64,000 nucleotides of DNA from an uncultured Pseudomonadales bacterium (lineage in GTDB: Bacteria; Pseudomonadota; Gammaproteobacteria; Pseudomonadales; Pseudohongiellaceae). This document shows, one piece after another, positions 54,223-64,000 of this stretch; the first letter of the stretch is position 1, and each line of letters opens with the position of its first letter. The notes beneath the pieces are model-generated. The model was not told the DNA's origin. It did no database searches and saw only the letters and a program-made list of their open reading frames with translations. Location of the stretch: positions 846,881 through 910,880 of the forward strand of contig CAMYOK010000002.1 of NCBI GenBank assembly GCA_947259995.1. Direction: 5' to 3'. The position numbers were made by a program, and so were the translations under genes.

Positions 54223-55809
54223 TTGAATAAGCCATTACAAGAAAGCTTAACGCGTTTTGATTTACCTGAGTTTAGATCAGAATGGGGGCAAGTTCTAAGA
54301 GGCATCGAAAAGGAAAGTTTACGAGTCGCCGATGATGGCCACCTTGCCCAAACTGCACATCCAGAAAAGCTTGGCAGCGCATTAACCCACCCGCATATCA
54401 CCACCGATTATTCAGAAGCACTGCTCGAATTAATCACTCCTGTGAATGATAGCATCGAAGGCACCCTAGACTTTCTTACCGAACTGCACACATACACCTA
54501 CAGCGTCTTGCCAGATAACGAACGTCTATGGGTTTCCAGCATGCCTTGCCTCGTCGAGAACGATGACGAGATCCCCCTCGCGCAGTATGGCAACTCGAAC
54601 ATTGGCAAGCTCAAGACTCTCTATCGAGAAGGGCTCGGCCATCGATATGGTCGCGCGATGCAAACGATCTCTGGTATTCATTACAATTTTTCTATGCCCG
54701 AAAGTTTCTGGCCACAATACAAAGACATTCGTCGATCAACATTAGATCTACAAAGCTTTCAGACCCAGCAATATTTGAATCTCATACGCAATTTCCATCG
54801 CTACTCTTGGTTGCTCCCCTACTTATTCGGCGCCTCTCCTGCTGTTTCCAAATGTTTCACACAAGGACGCCCGCACGAATTAGAAGAGTTCGATGCGCGC
54901 ACTCTATACAAGCCCTATGCCACAGCACTGCGCATGGGTAATCTTGGTTACAAGAGTGAAGCCCAAAAATCGCTTTTCGTTTGCTATAACGAATTAGAGA
55001 ATTATTTAGATAGTCTACAGGATGCCCTCTCTAAGCCGTATGCCCCATATCAAGACATTGGCATGCAAAACGAGGGACACTATTTGCAAATCAACACCAA
55101 TCTCTTGCAACTCGAAAATGAGTTCTATGGCACCATTAGACCTAAACGAGTAGGACAATCGGGCGAACGCCCACTGCAATTGCTGCGTGAAAGCGGCATT
55201 CAATACATTGAAGTACGCATATTAGATCTTAATCCATTTATACCTACGGGTTTGGACGCAGAGCAAATACGCTTCCTGGATGCCTTTTTAATTTTCTGTT
55301 TGTTATCAGATAGTCCAAAATGCACGCAAGCGAGCAATCAAGAAATCGATAGCAATCTAGCACTTGTGGTCAATGAAGGTCGCGCGCCAGATTTGACACT
55401 CTCACGCAATGGCCAGCCTGTTACATTTCAACAATGGGCAAACGAGATTTTTGTCGATATCGCTCATGCAGCGACACTGCTCGATGATGTCCACCAAGGG
55501 GATGATTACCGTCAGGCATGCGCAAAGCAACACGCTAAAATTCACGACTCTGAGCTCACCCCCTCAGCGCGCTTATTGCGAGAAATGCGCGCAACGGAAA
55601 AGCCTTTCTGCGGCTTCACTATGCAGCAAGCAAAGGACACCGAGAACTATTTTCGAGCTCAGAAGATTGCGCCAGAGCGCTTAAAGGAATTGCAAGAGGC
55701 AAGTCGCCTATCCGTGTTAAAACAGGCCGAAATCGAAGCGGACGATGATCTAAGCTTCGAAGAATTTTTAGCGCAATTCAACGCTACTGTTGAATCACAT
55801 ACGAGGTAA
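54223..55809 (+). CDS. gshA: GshA, glutamate-cysteine ligase
   Basis: 528 residues, starting with TTG (54223) after GAGG; an ATG just before it runs into a stop, so TTG is the best start. It makes gamma-glutamylcysteine, the first step of glutathione synthesis. The gammaproteobacterial type is recognised from RGIEKESLRV, TDYSEALLELITPV, HRYGRAMQTISGIHYNFSMP, LRMGNLGYKSEAQKS and IEVRILDLNPFIPTGLDAEQIRFLD. The end overlaps the FliL-like gene on the other strand by 26 bases. Confidence 0.95.
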   Translation: MNKPLQESLTRFDLPEFRSEWGQVLRGIEKESLRVADDGHLAQTAHPEKLGSALTHPHITTDYSEALLELITPVNDSIEGTLDFLTELHTYTYSVLPDNERLWVSSMPCLVENDDEIPLAQYGNSNIGKLKTLYREGLGHRYGRAMQTISGIHYNFSMPESFWPQYKDIRRSTLDLQSFQTQQYLNLIRNFHRYSWLLPYLFGASPAVSKCFTQGRPHELEEFDARTLYKPYATALRMGNLGYKSEAQKSLFVCYNELENYLDSLQDALSKPYAPYQDIGMQNEGHYLQINTNLLQLENEFYGTIRPKRVGQSGERPLQLLRESGIQYIEVRILDLNPFIPTGLDAEQIRFLDAFLIFCLLSDSPKCTQASNQEIDSNLALVVNEGRAPDLTLSRNGQPVTFQQWANEIFVDIAHAATLLDDVHQGDDYRQACAKQHAKIHDSELTPSARLLREMRATEKPFCGFTMQQAKDTENYFRAQKIAPERLKELQEASRLSVLKQAEIEADDDLSFEEFLAQFNATVESHTR

Positions 55810-56218
55810 AGAACACTTCCAAGATATCTTCCGAGCCCGACCCTTCAAGAAAATCGATGGCATCTCGGATCTCTTCTAGTGTTTGCTCCCTTAGCTGCTC
55901 TTTGCCATCAGTGGACGTCAAGTTCTCTTCCAATTGACTCGCAAACAACTCAATTAGTTTACTGCGGATATAGGGCATATGGTGACGCACCCTTGCATCT
56001 ATAGGTCGGTGCGTACGAACGGTCACATCGACCTTCAGGTATCGCAGACGGCCACCACCATCGTAGTTGGTGACAAAACTAGGACTGAGCTCAACATAAG
56101 GAAACTCACTATCGCTGCCCGGTGCTGCAGGCGCTGAAGCGGCATAGACTTGGGACATCATGCTCCCAGCACTCATACAGGTGAGCATTAGCAAGACATA
56201 AGATATTTTTTTCAACAT
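55784..56218 (-). CDS. Exported FliL-like protein
   Basis: 144 residues from the ATG at 56216-56218. Signal peptide ends VYAA (~29). The rest reads as a FliL periplasmic domain: EFPYVELSPSFVTNYDGGGRLRYLKVDVTVRTHRP, HHMPYIRSKLIELFASQLEENLTSTDGKEQLREQTLEEIRDAI and a final FFTSYVIQQ. Classical FliL is anchored by a transmembrane helix next to the flagellar stator; this one has a cleavable-looking signal and no flagellar neighbours, so it may be a secreted relative acting elsewhere (for example on MotB/TolR-like proteins). It lies at the 3' end of gshA, overlapping by 26 bases. The longer frame to 56311 is unlikely. Confidence 0.78.
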   Translation of the reverse strand: MLKKISYVLLMLTCMSAGSMMSQVYAASAPAAPGSDSEFPYVELSPSFVTNYDGGGRLRYLKVDVTVRTHRPIDARVRHHMPYIRSKLIELFASQLEENLTSTDGKEQLREQTLEEIRDAIDFLEGSGSEDILEVFFTSYVIQQ

Positions 56219-56436
56219 AGGGGAAACCTTTTGCTCAATTTGCCGGTTTAGTATGCCATATATCGGCAACGACGCACATTTTCTGAATAGCTCCCGATTA
56301 TTCAATAACACTTAATGGCGTATACATCCCATATTTTTTGTTTAAAATGGGCACAGCAAGAATTGCACAGACCGATTCATTTAAATATTTTTGTTAATTT
56401 ACAAATAGTTAGCAACTTAACAAGCGAGTTTTTTCA

Positions 56437-56949
56437 ATGACAACTTCCATCCTGGCGTTAATTCCACGCACACGACAGCTCAATCTGATGATATTCATCG
56501 CCTGCACATCGATTATAGGAATTGCGCTTTATATGGAGCATGTGATGTTGCTTCAGCCCTGCGGACTATGCATCACCCAGCGCGTTTTCGTTATCTTAGT
56601 AGGCCTATTCTGTCTCGCCAGCGCTATCCACAACCCAAGCGATAAAGGTATAAAGAATTATGCCCTCGGCGCCGCAGCTATGTGCGTTGGCGGCGCCTAT
56701 TTCGCAGGCCGCCAAATCTGGTTGCAACACTTACCTGAGGATCAAGTCCCCGCCTGCGGCCCTGGTCTAAGCTACATAATGGAAAATTTTCCATTGATGG
56801 ACATGTTATCGTTTCTTCTGAAAGGGGATGGGAACTGCGCTGAGGTTTCTTGGCGTTTTCTAGGCCTGTTGTCGATTGCCGAGCTCTCCATGCTCGGCTT
56901 CATCGGCCTGATTACACTTTGCTTATTTCAAGCATTCCGCAAAGCCTAA
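56437..56949 (+). CDS. dsbB: DsbB, disulfide bond oxidoreductase
   Basis: 170 residues. DsbB re-oxidises DsbA with quinone. Four transmembrane helices and the two catalytic pairs are present: Cys42 and Cys45 in PCGLCITQR, and Cys107 and Cys134 (VPACGPGL and GDGNCAEV) in the second periplasmic loop. The QR after PCGLC is a quinone-binding feature. GCGAG lies ahead of the ATG. Convergent with the TVP38/flavoprotein gene (10-base gap). Confidence 0.95.
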   Translation: MTTSILALIPRTRQLNLMIFIACTSIIGIALYMEHVMLLQPCGLCITQRVFVILVGLFCLASAIHNPSDKGIKNYALGAAAMCVGGAYFAGRQIWLQHLPEDQVPACGPGLSYIMENFPLMDMLSFLLKGDGNCAEVSWRFLGLLSIAELSMLGFIGLITLCLFQAFRKA

Positions 56950-56959
56950 TTCTCTGACA

Positions 56960-59095
56960 CTAGCCCCTGCGCCAGCTGAAGAAACGCTCGGCCCAGGGCA
57001 GCAAGTTGGTGGGGATGCGCGCACTGCGCCACGCATTGGCGGTAAATCGATTTGCCTCTGACAGTGTTGGATAAATATGGGTTGTCGCCGCGATTTTCTT
57101 CAATCCCAAACCATGCGTCATCGCCAGTACAAATTCTGTTAACAGCTCACCCGCATGGTAACCGACAATTGTCGCTCCCAATATTCGATCACTGCCCGGC
57201 ACCGTCAACACCTTAACGAAACCATGTGCCTCACTGTCGGCTATCGCTCGATCTAGATCATCAATTCCATAATGTGTAAGGTCATAGTCAACTCCTTGCT
57301 CTTGCGCCTCTTGCTCGCTTAATCCGACGCGCGCCACTTCAGGGTCGGTAAAGGTAGCCCAAGGAACGACCTTATAGTTAATACGAAACTTTTTAAGCCC
57401 GGCAAGCATCGCGTTGAGCACTGCAAACCAGGCTTGATACGAAGCCATATGGGTGAACTGATAGGGGCCCGCCACATCACCACAGGCATAAATATTAGGA
57501 TAGATCGTTTGCAAATATTGATTCACCTCTATGGTGCCGCGCGGTGTTAATGGCATTTTTAAAGACTCTAAACCAAACCCCTCCACATTCGCTTTACGGC
57601 CAATCGCAATAAGTACTTTATCGAACGCTAACGTGCGCGTCTCCTCATCACCCGATACGGTAAGAACCCCCCCGTCGCCATCTTTAGCAAAGGACTGAGC
57701 TTTATATCCAGTCAGCACAGTCACACCATCGTCGGTGAAGCGCTGCATCACTGCATCTGAGACATCTTGGTCCTCGCGCGGCATGATACGCGGTGCCTGA
57801 TCGACCACCGTCACCTGCGCCCCCAAACGCGAAAAACTTTGCGCAAGTTCGCAGCCTATAGGCCCAGCCCCAAGCACAAGCAGGCGCTTAGGGAGTTCGC
57901 GCAAGTCCCACAAAGAATCTGAAGTCAGATACTCCACTTCATCTACCCCTGGAATTGGCGGAACAAACGGGCGCGCACCAGTAGCAAGCACTATCGAACG
58001 CGTGGTAATTTCCCGGTCGCCAACTTGCACTGTCCATGGCGACGTGATCATCGCCTCGCCTGCTACACACTCAACTCCTAAGGAAGTATATCGCTCGACA
58101 GAATCATGCGGTTCGATTGCCTTTACCACAGATTGAATGCGCTCCATTACACGCGGGAAATTAACTTGTCCACTTGCCCCTTCAATCCCAAACTCCGCTG
58201 CGCGTTTAATATAGTCGGCAATTCGTGCGCTTCGGATAATCGCTTTACTTGGCACGCAGCCGGTATTGAGGCAATCACCACCCATTTTATGTTTTTCGAT
58301 TAGAATGACTTTTGCCTTCGCGCCAGCAGCAATGATGGAAGACACCAATCCTGCCGACCCAGCACCAATAACAACAACATTTGCATCAAACTTTTTCGGT
58401 TTTTTGAAAGCCACAGGGATTTTTTCGCGGCGCACAAATGCCAGAATCGCTTTCGTAATCCAAGGCAATATACCAAGCAGTGCGAATGAGAGCACAATAG
58501 GTAGGCTTACCAAGCCAGAAAGAGAATCGATCTGCCCCAACTCTGCCCCAGCATTCACATAGACTGCCGTGCCAAGCAACATTCCTATTTGGCTAACAAT
58601 AAAGTAAGTCCCCACTTTGATAGGCGTTAACCCCATAAGCAAATTCACTAGGAAAAAGGGGAAAACTGGCACCATCCGTAAACTAAAGAGATAGAACGCG
58701 CCATCTTTTTCGACGCCCGCATTAATCGCTTTCAATGAGGCTCCAAAGCGTTTTTGCACCCAATCTCTTAATAACAGGCGGGACGTTAAAAATGCGAGAG
58801 TCGCACCTATAGTGCTAGCAAAGGACACGATGATTGTGCCCCATAACAATCCAAATATTGCGCCACCGACAAGAGTGACTATCGCGGCCCCTGGAATAGA
58901 GAGTGCCGTGAGAGTGACATAGGCGACAAAATAGATGCTGGCAGCTGTGACAAAATTACTCTGCGTGTACTGCACGATTGAGCTTAACTGCGACTGCACG
59001 TAACTTAGCGTCAAAAATTGACCAAGATCAAAAATGAAATACGCCGCGATCGCTGCCGCAAATAGGGTAACTATTACTATTTTAAATTTACTCAT
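56960..59095 (-). CDS. TVP38/DedA-type membrane domain fused to a flavin disulfide reductase
   Basis: 711 residues. The N-terminal ~225 residues are a TVP38/TMEM64 (VTT) membrane domain with five or six helices and the family motif GGAIFGLLWGTIIVSFASTIGATLAFLTSR...FSLRMVPVFPFFLVNLLMG. From ~237 on comes a class-I pyridine nucleotide-disulfide oxidoreductase like mercuric reductase or lipoamide dehydrogenase: FAD motif VVIGAGSAGLVS (241-252), redox cysteines Cys275/Cys280 in GGDCLNTGCVPSK, NAD site VLGAGPIGCELAQSFSRLGA, GDVAGPYQFTH, and the C-terminal H-E pair in THIYPTLSEAN. This is a naturally occurring fusion. It could use NAD(P)H to reduce a membrane-associated substrate. Function unknown; no mer genes nearby. 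Confidence 0.88.
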   Translation of the reverse strand: MSKFKIVIVTLFAAAIAAYFIFDLGQFLTLSYVQSQLSSIVQYTQSNFVTAASIYFVAYVTLTALSIPGAAIVTLVGGAIFGLLWGTIIVSFASTIGATLAFLTSRLLLRDWVQKRFGASLKAINAGVEKDGAFYLFSLRMVPVFPFFLVNLLMGLTPIKVGTYFIVSQIGMLLGTAVYVNAGAELGQIDSLSGLVSLPIVLSFALLGILPWITKAILAFVRREKIPVAFKKPKKFDANVVVIGAGSAGLVSSIIAAGAKAKVILIEKHKMGGDCLNTGCVPSKAIIRSARIADYIKRAAEFGIEGASGQVNFPRVMERIQSVVKAIEPHDSVERYTSLGVECVAGEAMITSPWTVQVGDREITTRSIVLATGARPFVPPIPGVDEVEYLTSDSLWDLRELPKRLLVLGAGPIGCELAQSFSRLGAQVTVVDQAPRIMPREDQDVSDAVMQRFTDDGVTVLTGYKAQSFAKDGDGGVLTVSGDEETRTLAFDKVLIAIGRKANVEGFGLESLKMPLTPRGTIEVNQYLQTIYPNIYACGDVAGPYQFTHMASYQAWFAVLNAMLAGLKKFRINYKVVPWATFTDPEVARVGLSEQEAQEQGVDYDLTHYGIDDLDRAIADSEAHGFVKVLTVPGSDRILGATIVGYHAGELLTEFVLAMTHGLGLKKIAATTHIYPTLSEANRFTANAWRSARIPTNLLPWAERFFSWRRG

Positions 59096-59185
59096 AGAAC
59101 TCTCTTTATTGAATTAGCTACTTACTTGACTGCACTAAGCAGCGGAAGGTTACATATTTTTACTGTTTATTCTTAGCTGCAATGA

Positions 59186-60268
<1,083 letters not shown>

Positions 60269-60281
60269 ACATTTATGCAGA

Positions 60282-60320
60282 AAGGGCAATTTCACACTTG
60301 AATCCAGCACTATTGCCCTT
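60282..60320. other. Hairpin between hemB and trxA
   Basis: A 9-bp perfect stem (AAGGGCAAT / ATTGCCCTT) with a 21-base loop right behind hemB. It lacks a T-run on the plus strand, so its role as a terminator is doubtful; it may be an mRNA 3' stem. Confidence 0.4.
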
Positions 60321-60397
60321 ATCATAGACTTCTATCAAGAAAGCCACGCAGTCTCTATAACGGATAGCCGCTATCCCACAATTTAAGGAATGTATGT

Positions 60398-60724
60398 ATG
60401 AGCGACAACATCGTTCAAGTCTCCGATGCCAGTTTCGAAAAAGACGTTTTACAAGCATCTGGCCCAGTTTTGGTTGATTTTTGGGCTGAATGGTGTGGTC
60501 CTTGCAAAATGATCGCACCGGTTCTCGAAGAGCTCGCCGACGAATATGAAGGCAAACTCACTATCGCCAAGCTGAATATTGATTCAAATAAGGAAACCGC
60601 ACCTAAATACGGGATTCGCGGCATTCCAACGCTACTCATCTTTAAAGATGGTGAACTAGCAGGCACCAAGGTTGGGGCATTATCGCGCAGCCAACTAGCC
60701 GCGTTTATCGACAGCGTTATTTAG
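60398..60724 (+). CDS. trxA: TrxA, thioredoxin 1
   Basis: 108 residues, single thioredoxin fold with active site [10 protein letters not shown] (about residues 29-38), cis-proline in RGIPTLLIF, and the usual end (LAAFIDSVI). Serves as cytosolic disulfide reductant. The order trxA-rho is conserved in Gammaproteobacteria and confirms the call. AAGGA lies just ahead of the ATG. Confidence 0.97.
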   Translation: MSDNIVQVSDASFEKDVLQASGPVLVDFWAEWCGPCKMIAPVLEELADEYEGKLTIAKLNIDSNKETAPKYGIRGIPTLLIFKDGELAGTKVGALSRSQLAAFIDSVI

Positions 60725-61104
60725 CCTCTAGTCGTTATGCCCTGTGCTTGTATTTCAGGGCATAACAACTCTAGCGAATTAAAAAGGCCCCAGTTTGAAT
60801 CCCTTGTCATTGCCATGCAGTAATCTTCGTAACAAATAAAGACAAAGTTTTTCTGGACAGCACGATTTACAAGTTCTATATTGCGTCTATCGTCTCGTTC
60901 GACTGACGACCTTATCTCTTATCTACATTGCTCCAAAATAACGCTTATTAGCAATAACCCATAAATTTATTATTTAACTACAGTCAAACCATTCTGTTTA
61001 AAACCCTAACAAGCTGTATGTCCTTAATGCCGAGCCTTTGGTTTTGCGCAATTGTAATTGGTCAAAGCTTGTCCTTACCTCACAAACCTACGTATTAAAT
61101 CATC
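60725..61104 (+). promoter_or_regulatory. Intergenic region and rho leader
   Basis: 380 bases between trxA and rho. A hairpin at 60734-60766 (GTTATGCCCTG / CAGGGCATAAC) sits directly behind trxA without a T-run. The rest is AT-rich and holds no good open frame. rho is autoregulated by Rho-dependent termination in its leader in E. coli; the long leader here could do the same, but I cannot find a rut site by eye. A TATTTAACT at ~60974-60985 is a possible -10 element. Confidence 0.4.
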
Positions 61105-62364
61105 ATGAATCTAACTGACCTAAAAAAACAGCCAATCGCCAATCTCTTGAGTACCGCCCAGGAAATGGGACTAGAAAACCTCTCAAGAACGCGCAAACAA
61201 GACATCATCTTCGCAATCCTAAAAAAACACGCCAAAAATGGTGAAGACATCTCCGGTGACGGAGTGCTGGAAATTCTGCAAGACGGCTTCGGCTTCTTGC
61301 GCTCCGCAGACTCTTCCTACCTTGCTGGCCCCGATGATATTTATGTCTCGCCAAGTCAGATTCGCCGATTTAACTTACGTACTGGTGACACCATTGCCGG
61401 AAAAATCCGGCCTCCAAAAGATGGTGAACGCTACTTCGCGTTGTTAAAGATCTCTGAAGTCAACTTCGCAAAACCTGAAAACTCCAAGCAAAAAATCCTC
61501 TTCGAAAACCTCACTCCGCTGTTCCCTACCGAACGCCTCCGCTTACAGATTGGTAACGGCAGCACCGAGGATTTGAGCGCTCGTACAATTGATCTTACAG
61601 CGCCTATCGGCAAGGGTCAGCGCGGCTTGATCGTATCTCCCCCGAAAGCGGGTAAGACCTTTATTTTGCAGAATATTGCCCAATCAATTGCCAAAAACAA
61701 TCCTGAATGTCGCCTCATCGTACTGTTGATCGATGAACGTCCAGAGGAAGTGACTGAAATGCAGCGCTCTGTGCGCGGCGAAGTCGTAGCAAGTACTTTC
61801 GATGAGCCACCAGCGCGTCATGTACAAGTGGCTGAAATGGTTATCGAGAAGGCCAAACGCTTAGTTGAACACAAAGAAGATGTGGTGATTTTGCTCGACT
61901 CGATCACGCGTCTTGCTCGAGCCTACAACACGATCGTGCCCTCATCAGGCAAAGTACTAACTGGTGGTGTTGATGCACATGCACTCGAACGCCCAAAACG
62001 CTTCTTCGGTGCGGCACGTAATCTCGAGGAAGGCGGCAGCTTAACGATCATTGCAACCGCTCTCGTAGAAACTGGCTCGAAGATGGACGAAGTGATTTAC
62101 GAAGAATTCAAGGGCACGGGCAACATGGAGCTGCATCTCGATCGCAAGATCGCAGAGAAACGCATCTATCCTGCGATCAACGTCCGCCGCTCCGGTACTC
62201 GTCGCGAAGAACTGTTAACGAGCGAAGAAGAACTGCAACGCATGTGGATATTGCGCAAAATCCTCAGCTCTATGGAAGACGTGCAAGCCACAGAATTCAT
62301 CCTCGATAAACTCAAAGACACGAAGACGAACGACGAATTCTTCAACGCTATGAAGCGCAAGTAA
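61105..62364 (+). CDS. rho: Rho transcription termination factor
   Basis: 419 residues, the E. coli size, a hexameric RNA helicase that ends transcripts. N-terminal helix bundle ([34 protein letters not shown]), a cold-shock RNA-binding fold ([43 protein letters not shown]), the Walker A motif SPPKAGKT, Walker [16 protein letters not shown] and the Q-loop [18 protein letters not shown] region are all present. Single-copy and conserved; its position after trxA supports the identity. Confidence 0.98.
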   Translation: MNLTDLKKQPIANLLSTAQEMGLENLSRTRKQDIIFAILKKHAKNGEDISGDGVLEILQDGFGFLRSADSSYLAGPDDIYVSPSQIRRFNLRTGDTIAGKIRPPKDGERYFALLKISEVNFAKPENSKQKILFENLTPLFPTERLRLQIGNGSTEDLSARTIDLTAPIGKGQRGLIVSPPKAGKTFILQNIAQSIAKNNPECRLIVLLIDERPEEVTEMQRSVRGEVVASTFDEPPARHVQVAEMVIEKAKRLVEHKEDVVILLDSITRLARAYNTIVPSSGKVLTGGVDAHALERPKRFFGAARNLEEGGSLTIIATALVETGSKMDEVIYEEFKGTGNMELHLDRKIAEKRIYPAINVRRSGTRREELLTSEEELQRMWILRKILSSMEDVQATEFILDKLKDTKTNDEFFNAMKRK

Positions 62365-62375
62365 AATACACCGCT

Positions 62376-62403
62376 CTCGGCGCGTGAGTTTCTCGGCGCC
62401 GAG
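62376..62403. other. Hairpin between rho and ubiD
   Basis: Stem CTCGGCGC / GCGCCGAG with a 12-base loop in the 76-base gap. It has no T-run, so it is more likely an mRNA stem or partial terminator than a full stop. Confidence 0.4.
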
Positions 62404-62440
62404 CAGCCCTGCATAGCACTATTCCCTTCGGAGCCACCCC

Positions 62441-63922
62441 ATGCCGTGCAAAGACCTACGTGAATTCATTGCACTTCTCGAAAAAGAAGGCGACCTAAAA
62501 CGCATCTCGATTGAGGTGGACCCTGTACTTGAGGTCACCGAGATCAGCGATCGTACTCTGCGGGCAAATGGCCCAGCATTGCTTTTCGAAAACCTTAAAG
62601 GGTCGGATACCCCTCTACTCGCAAATCTCTTTGGTCACCCTCGCCGTGTGGCAATGGCCATGGGACAGAAAGACCTGCAAGGCCTGCGTGATGTTGGGCA
62701 TTTGCTCGCGTTTCTCAAAGAGCCGACTCCACCGAAAGGCTGGAAAGATCTTTGGAAAAACCTGCCTTCGTATAGGCAAGTATTGAATATTGCTCCCGAT
62801 GTTAAGAAAAACGCGCCCTGCCGCGATGTGATAGTCGATGAAGATGCAATCGACCTACGCAAATTTCCAATTCAAACTTGCTGGCCCGAAGATGCCGCAC
62901 CGTTGGTCACTTGGCCACTAGTCATTACTCGTGGGCCAGAAAAAGAACGCCAAAACCTCGGCATCTACCGCATGCAGCTAATAGGCCGAAACAAACTTAT
63001 TATGCGCTGGCTATCACACCGTGGTGGCGCTCTCGATTTTCGTGACTGGCAAATAAAGCACCCAGGCGAAGCCTTTCCCGTCTCCATCGCGATTGGGGCA
63101 GATCCAGCGACAATCTTAGCAACGGTTACGCCGATCCCAGACACTCTGTCCGAGTATGCTTTTGCAGGACTGTTACGCGGCGAAAAGACCGAAGTGATTC
63201 AATGCCTCACAAACGATTTGCAAGTACCTGCTAGCGCAGAGATCGTACTTGAAGGCGTCATCGAGCCAGGCGAGATGGCGGACGAAGGTCCATACGGTGA
63301 CCACACAGGTTATTACAACGAAGTCGAAAGCTTTCCTGTGTTTACCGTGAAGAAAATGACTCACCGAAAAGATCCAATTTATCACAGCACTTATACGGGT
63401 CGTCCGCCCGATGAGCCTGCTATGCTAGGCGTGGCTCTGAACGAAGTTTTCATCCCCCTGATCCAAAAGCAATACCCTGAAATCGTGGACTTTTATCTTC
63501 CACCCGAAGGCTGCTCTTATCGCATGGCGATCATCAGCATTAAAAAACAATACCCAGGGCATGCCAAACGAATCATGATGGGCGCATGGTCATTCTTGCG
63601 GCAGTTCATGTATACCAAGTTTGTAATCATTGTAGATGACGATGTTAATTGCCGAGATTGGAACGATGTCGTATGGGCGATGACTACGCGAATGGACCCT
63701 GCTCGCGACACTGTGATGGTCGAGAATACGCCTATCGATTATCTGGACTTTGCCTCGCCCGTGTCGGGCTTAGGCTCAAAGATGGGAATGGACGCGACCA
63801 ACAAATGGCCAGGCGAAACGACTCGTGAATGGGGAACCTCTATCAGTATGTCTGAAGACGTTAAACAGCGGGTCGATGCGATTTGGGATGAACTCGGAAT
63901 TGCAGACCCTCAAGAAGGTTGA
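62441..63922 (+). CDS. ubiD: UbiD, prenylated-FMN-dependent decarboxylase of ubiquinone synthesis
   Basis: 493 residues, the E. coli UbiD length. It decarboxylates 3-octaprenyl-4-hydroxybenzoate using prenylated FMN, which UbiX supplies. The cofactor and metal regions are [42 protein letters not shown] and [28 protein letters not shown] with the catalytic glutamates. Good start ATG with GGAG ahead (TTCGGAGCC). Conserved neighbours are trxA and rho. It ends 13 bases inside the tail of the convergent gene. Confidence 0.97.
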   Translation: MPCKDLREFIALLEKEGDLKRISIEVDPVLEVTEISDRTLRANGPALLFENLKGSDTPLLANLFGHPRRVAMAMGQKDLQGLRDVGHLLAFLKEPTPPKGWKDLWKNLPSYRQVLNIAPDVKKNAPCRDVIVDEDAIDLRKFPIQTCWPEDAAPLVTWPLVITRGPEKERQNLGIYRMQLIGRNKLIMRWLSHRGGALDFRDWQIKHPGEAFPVSIAIGADPATILATVTPIPDTLSEYAFAGLLRGEKTEVIQCLTNDLQVPASAEIVLEGVIEPGEMADEGPYGDHTGYYNEVESFPVFTVKKMTHRKDPIYHSTYTGRPPDEPAMLGVALNEVFIPLIQKQYPEIVDFYLPPEGCSYRMAIISIKKQYPGHAKRIMMGAWSFLRQFMYTKFVIIVDDDVNCRDWNDVVWAMTTRMDPARDTVMVENTPIDYLDFASPVSGLGSKMGMDATNKWPGETTREWGTSISMSEDVKQRVDAIWDELGIADPQEG

Positions 63923-64000
63923 GGGTAATCTGGCAAACTGCGACTAATGAGCCTGGTGTAGCCCTGTAAATATTGCGCATTTCGCGCTGGCTCTTTCAGG
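63910..64000 (-). CDS. Possible C-terminus of a convergent gene, cut by window end
   Basis: A minus-strand frame is open from the window edge to a stop at 63910-63912 and encodes about 29 residues ([25 protein letters not shown]...). Codon use is ordinary for this genome, and convergent 3' overlaps occur elsewhere in the window. The length is too short to rule out chance. I do not recognise the family. A stem ACCCTCAA / TTGAGGGT at 63906-63926 spans both stop codons. Confidence 0.35.
   Translation of the reverse strand, partial: LKEPARNAQYLQGYTRLISRSLPDYPQPS

Overview
The window looks like a chromosomal segment of a free-living, probably marine, heterotrophic gammaproteobacterium. The order trxA-rho-ubiD with hemB just upstream, dsbB, an HAD hydrolase overlapping hslR, gshA, serB with ACT domains and a DctB/CrbS-style sensor kinase all point to Gammaproteobacteria. 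Two TonB-dependent receptors, a PQQ biosynthesis operon and many exported alpha/beta hydrolases suggest an aerobic scavenger. I cannot name the genus. I see no rRNA, tRNA, prophage, complete insertion sequence or CRISPR array. Genes are tightly packed, and several convergent pairs overlap or touch at their 3' ends.

Region by region. 1-2129: a BaeS/BaeR-like two-component system, cut by the window start. 2540-7160: a tight four-gene operon of exported CotH-type kinase-like protein, VTC-domain polymerase-like protein, DUF4956 membrane protein and OprO/OprP-like porin, followed by a REPIN-like inverted repeat (7161-7245). 7507-10887: small membrane protein, dynamin-like GTPase, a DUF6445-type putative oxygenase and a DUF3592 protein. 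10909-21754: a carboxylate-use block: GntP-type permease, acyl-CoA ligase and MetX-like hydrolase operon, a TonB-dependent receptor, and a CrbR/CrbS-like regulator pair. 21831-27797: exported hydrolase, cysteine-rich membrane protein, GST, MATE exporter, lipoprotein and hypotheticals.

28082-38136: a PQQ region, all on the minus strand. The operon order is pqqA-pqqB-pqqD-pqqE-pqqC followed by a DUF3301 gene; pqqA encodes only 23 residues. Upstream lie an S9 peptidase, a DHA2-type MFS transporter, an exported fumarylacetoacetate-hydrolase-family protein and a probable PQQ-dependent sugar dehydrogenase that could use the cofactor. 38363-46023: exported hydrolases, serB, a metallo-beta-lactamase-fold enzyme, a second TonB-type receptor with a glycine-rich plug, and a GT90 glycosyltransferase. 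46136-53024: malic enzyme, two mirror-image Sel1-repeat genes, an exported esterase, cysQ and an exported double-VOC protein. 53041-64000: mostly housekeeping: HAD nucleotidase-like gene, hslR, gshA, an exported FliL-like protein, dsbB, a TVP38/flavoprotein disulfide reductase fusion, hemB, trxA, rho, ubiD and the tail of a convergent gene.

The best candidates for something poorly described are the CotH/VTC/DUF4956/porin operon with its neighbouring sensor kinase, the rearranged PQQ operon with a linked peptidase and transporter, the signal-peptide-bearing FAH-family enzyme, and the convergent Sel1 pair. Functions given for these are inferences from domain families; no search was run.
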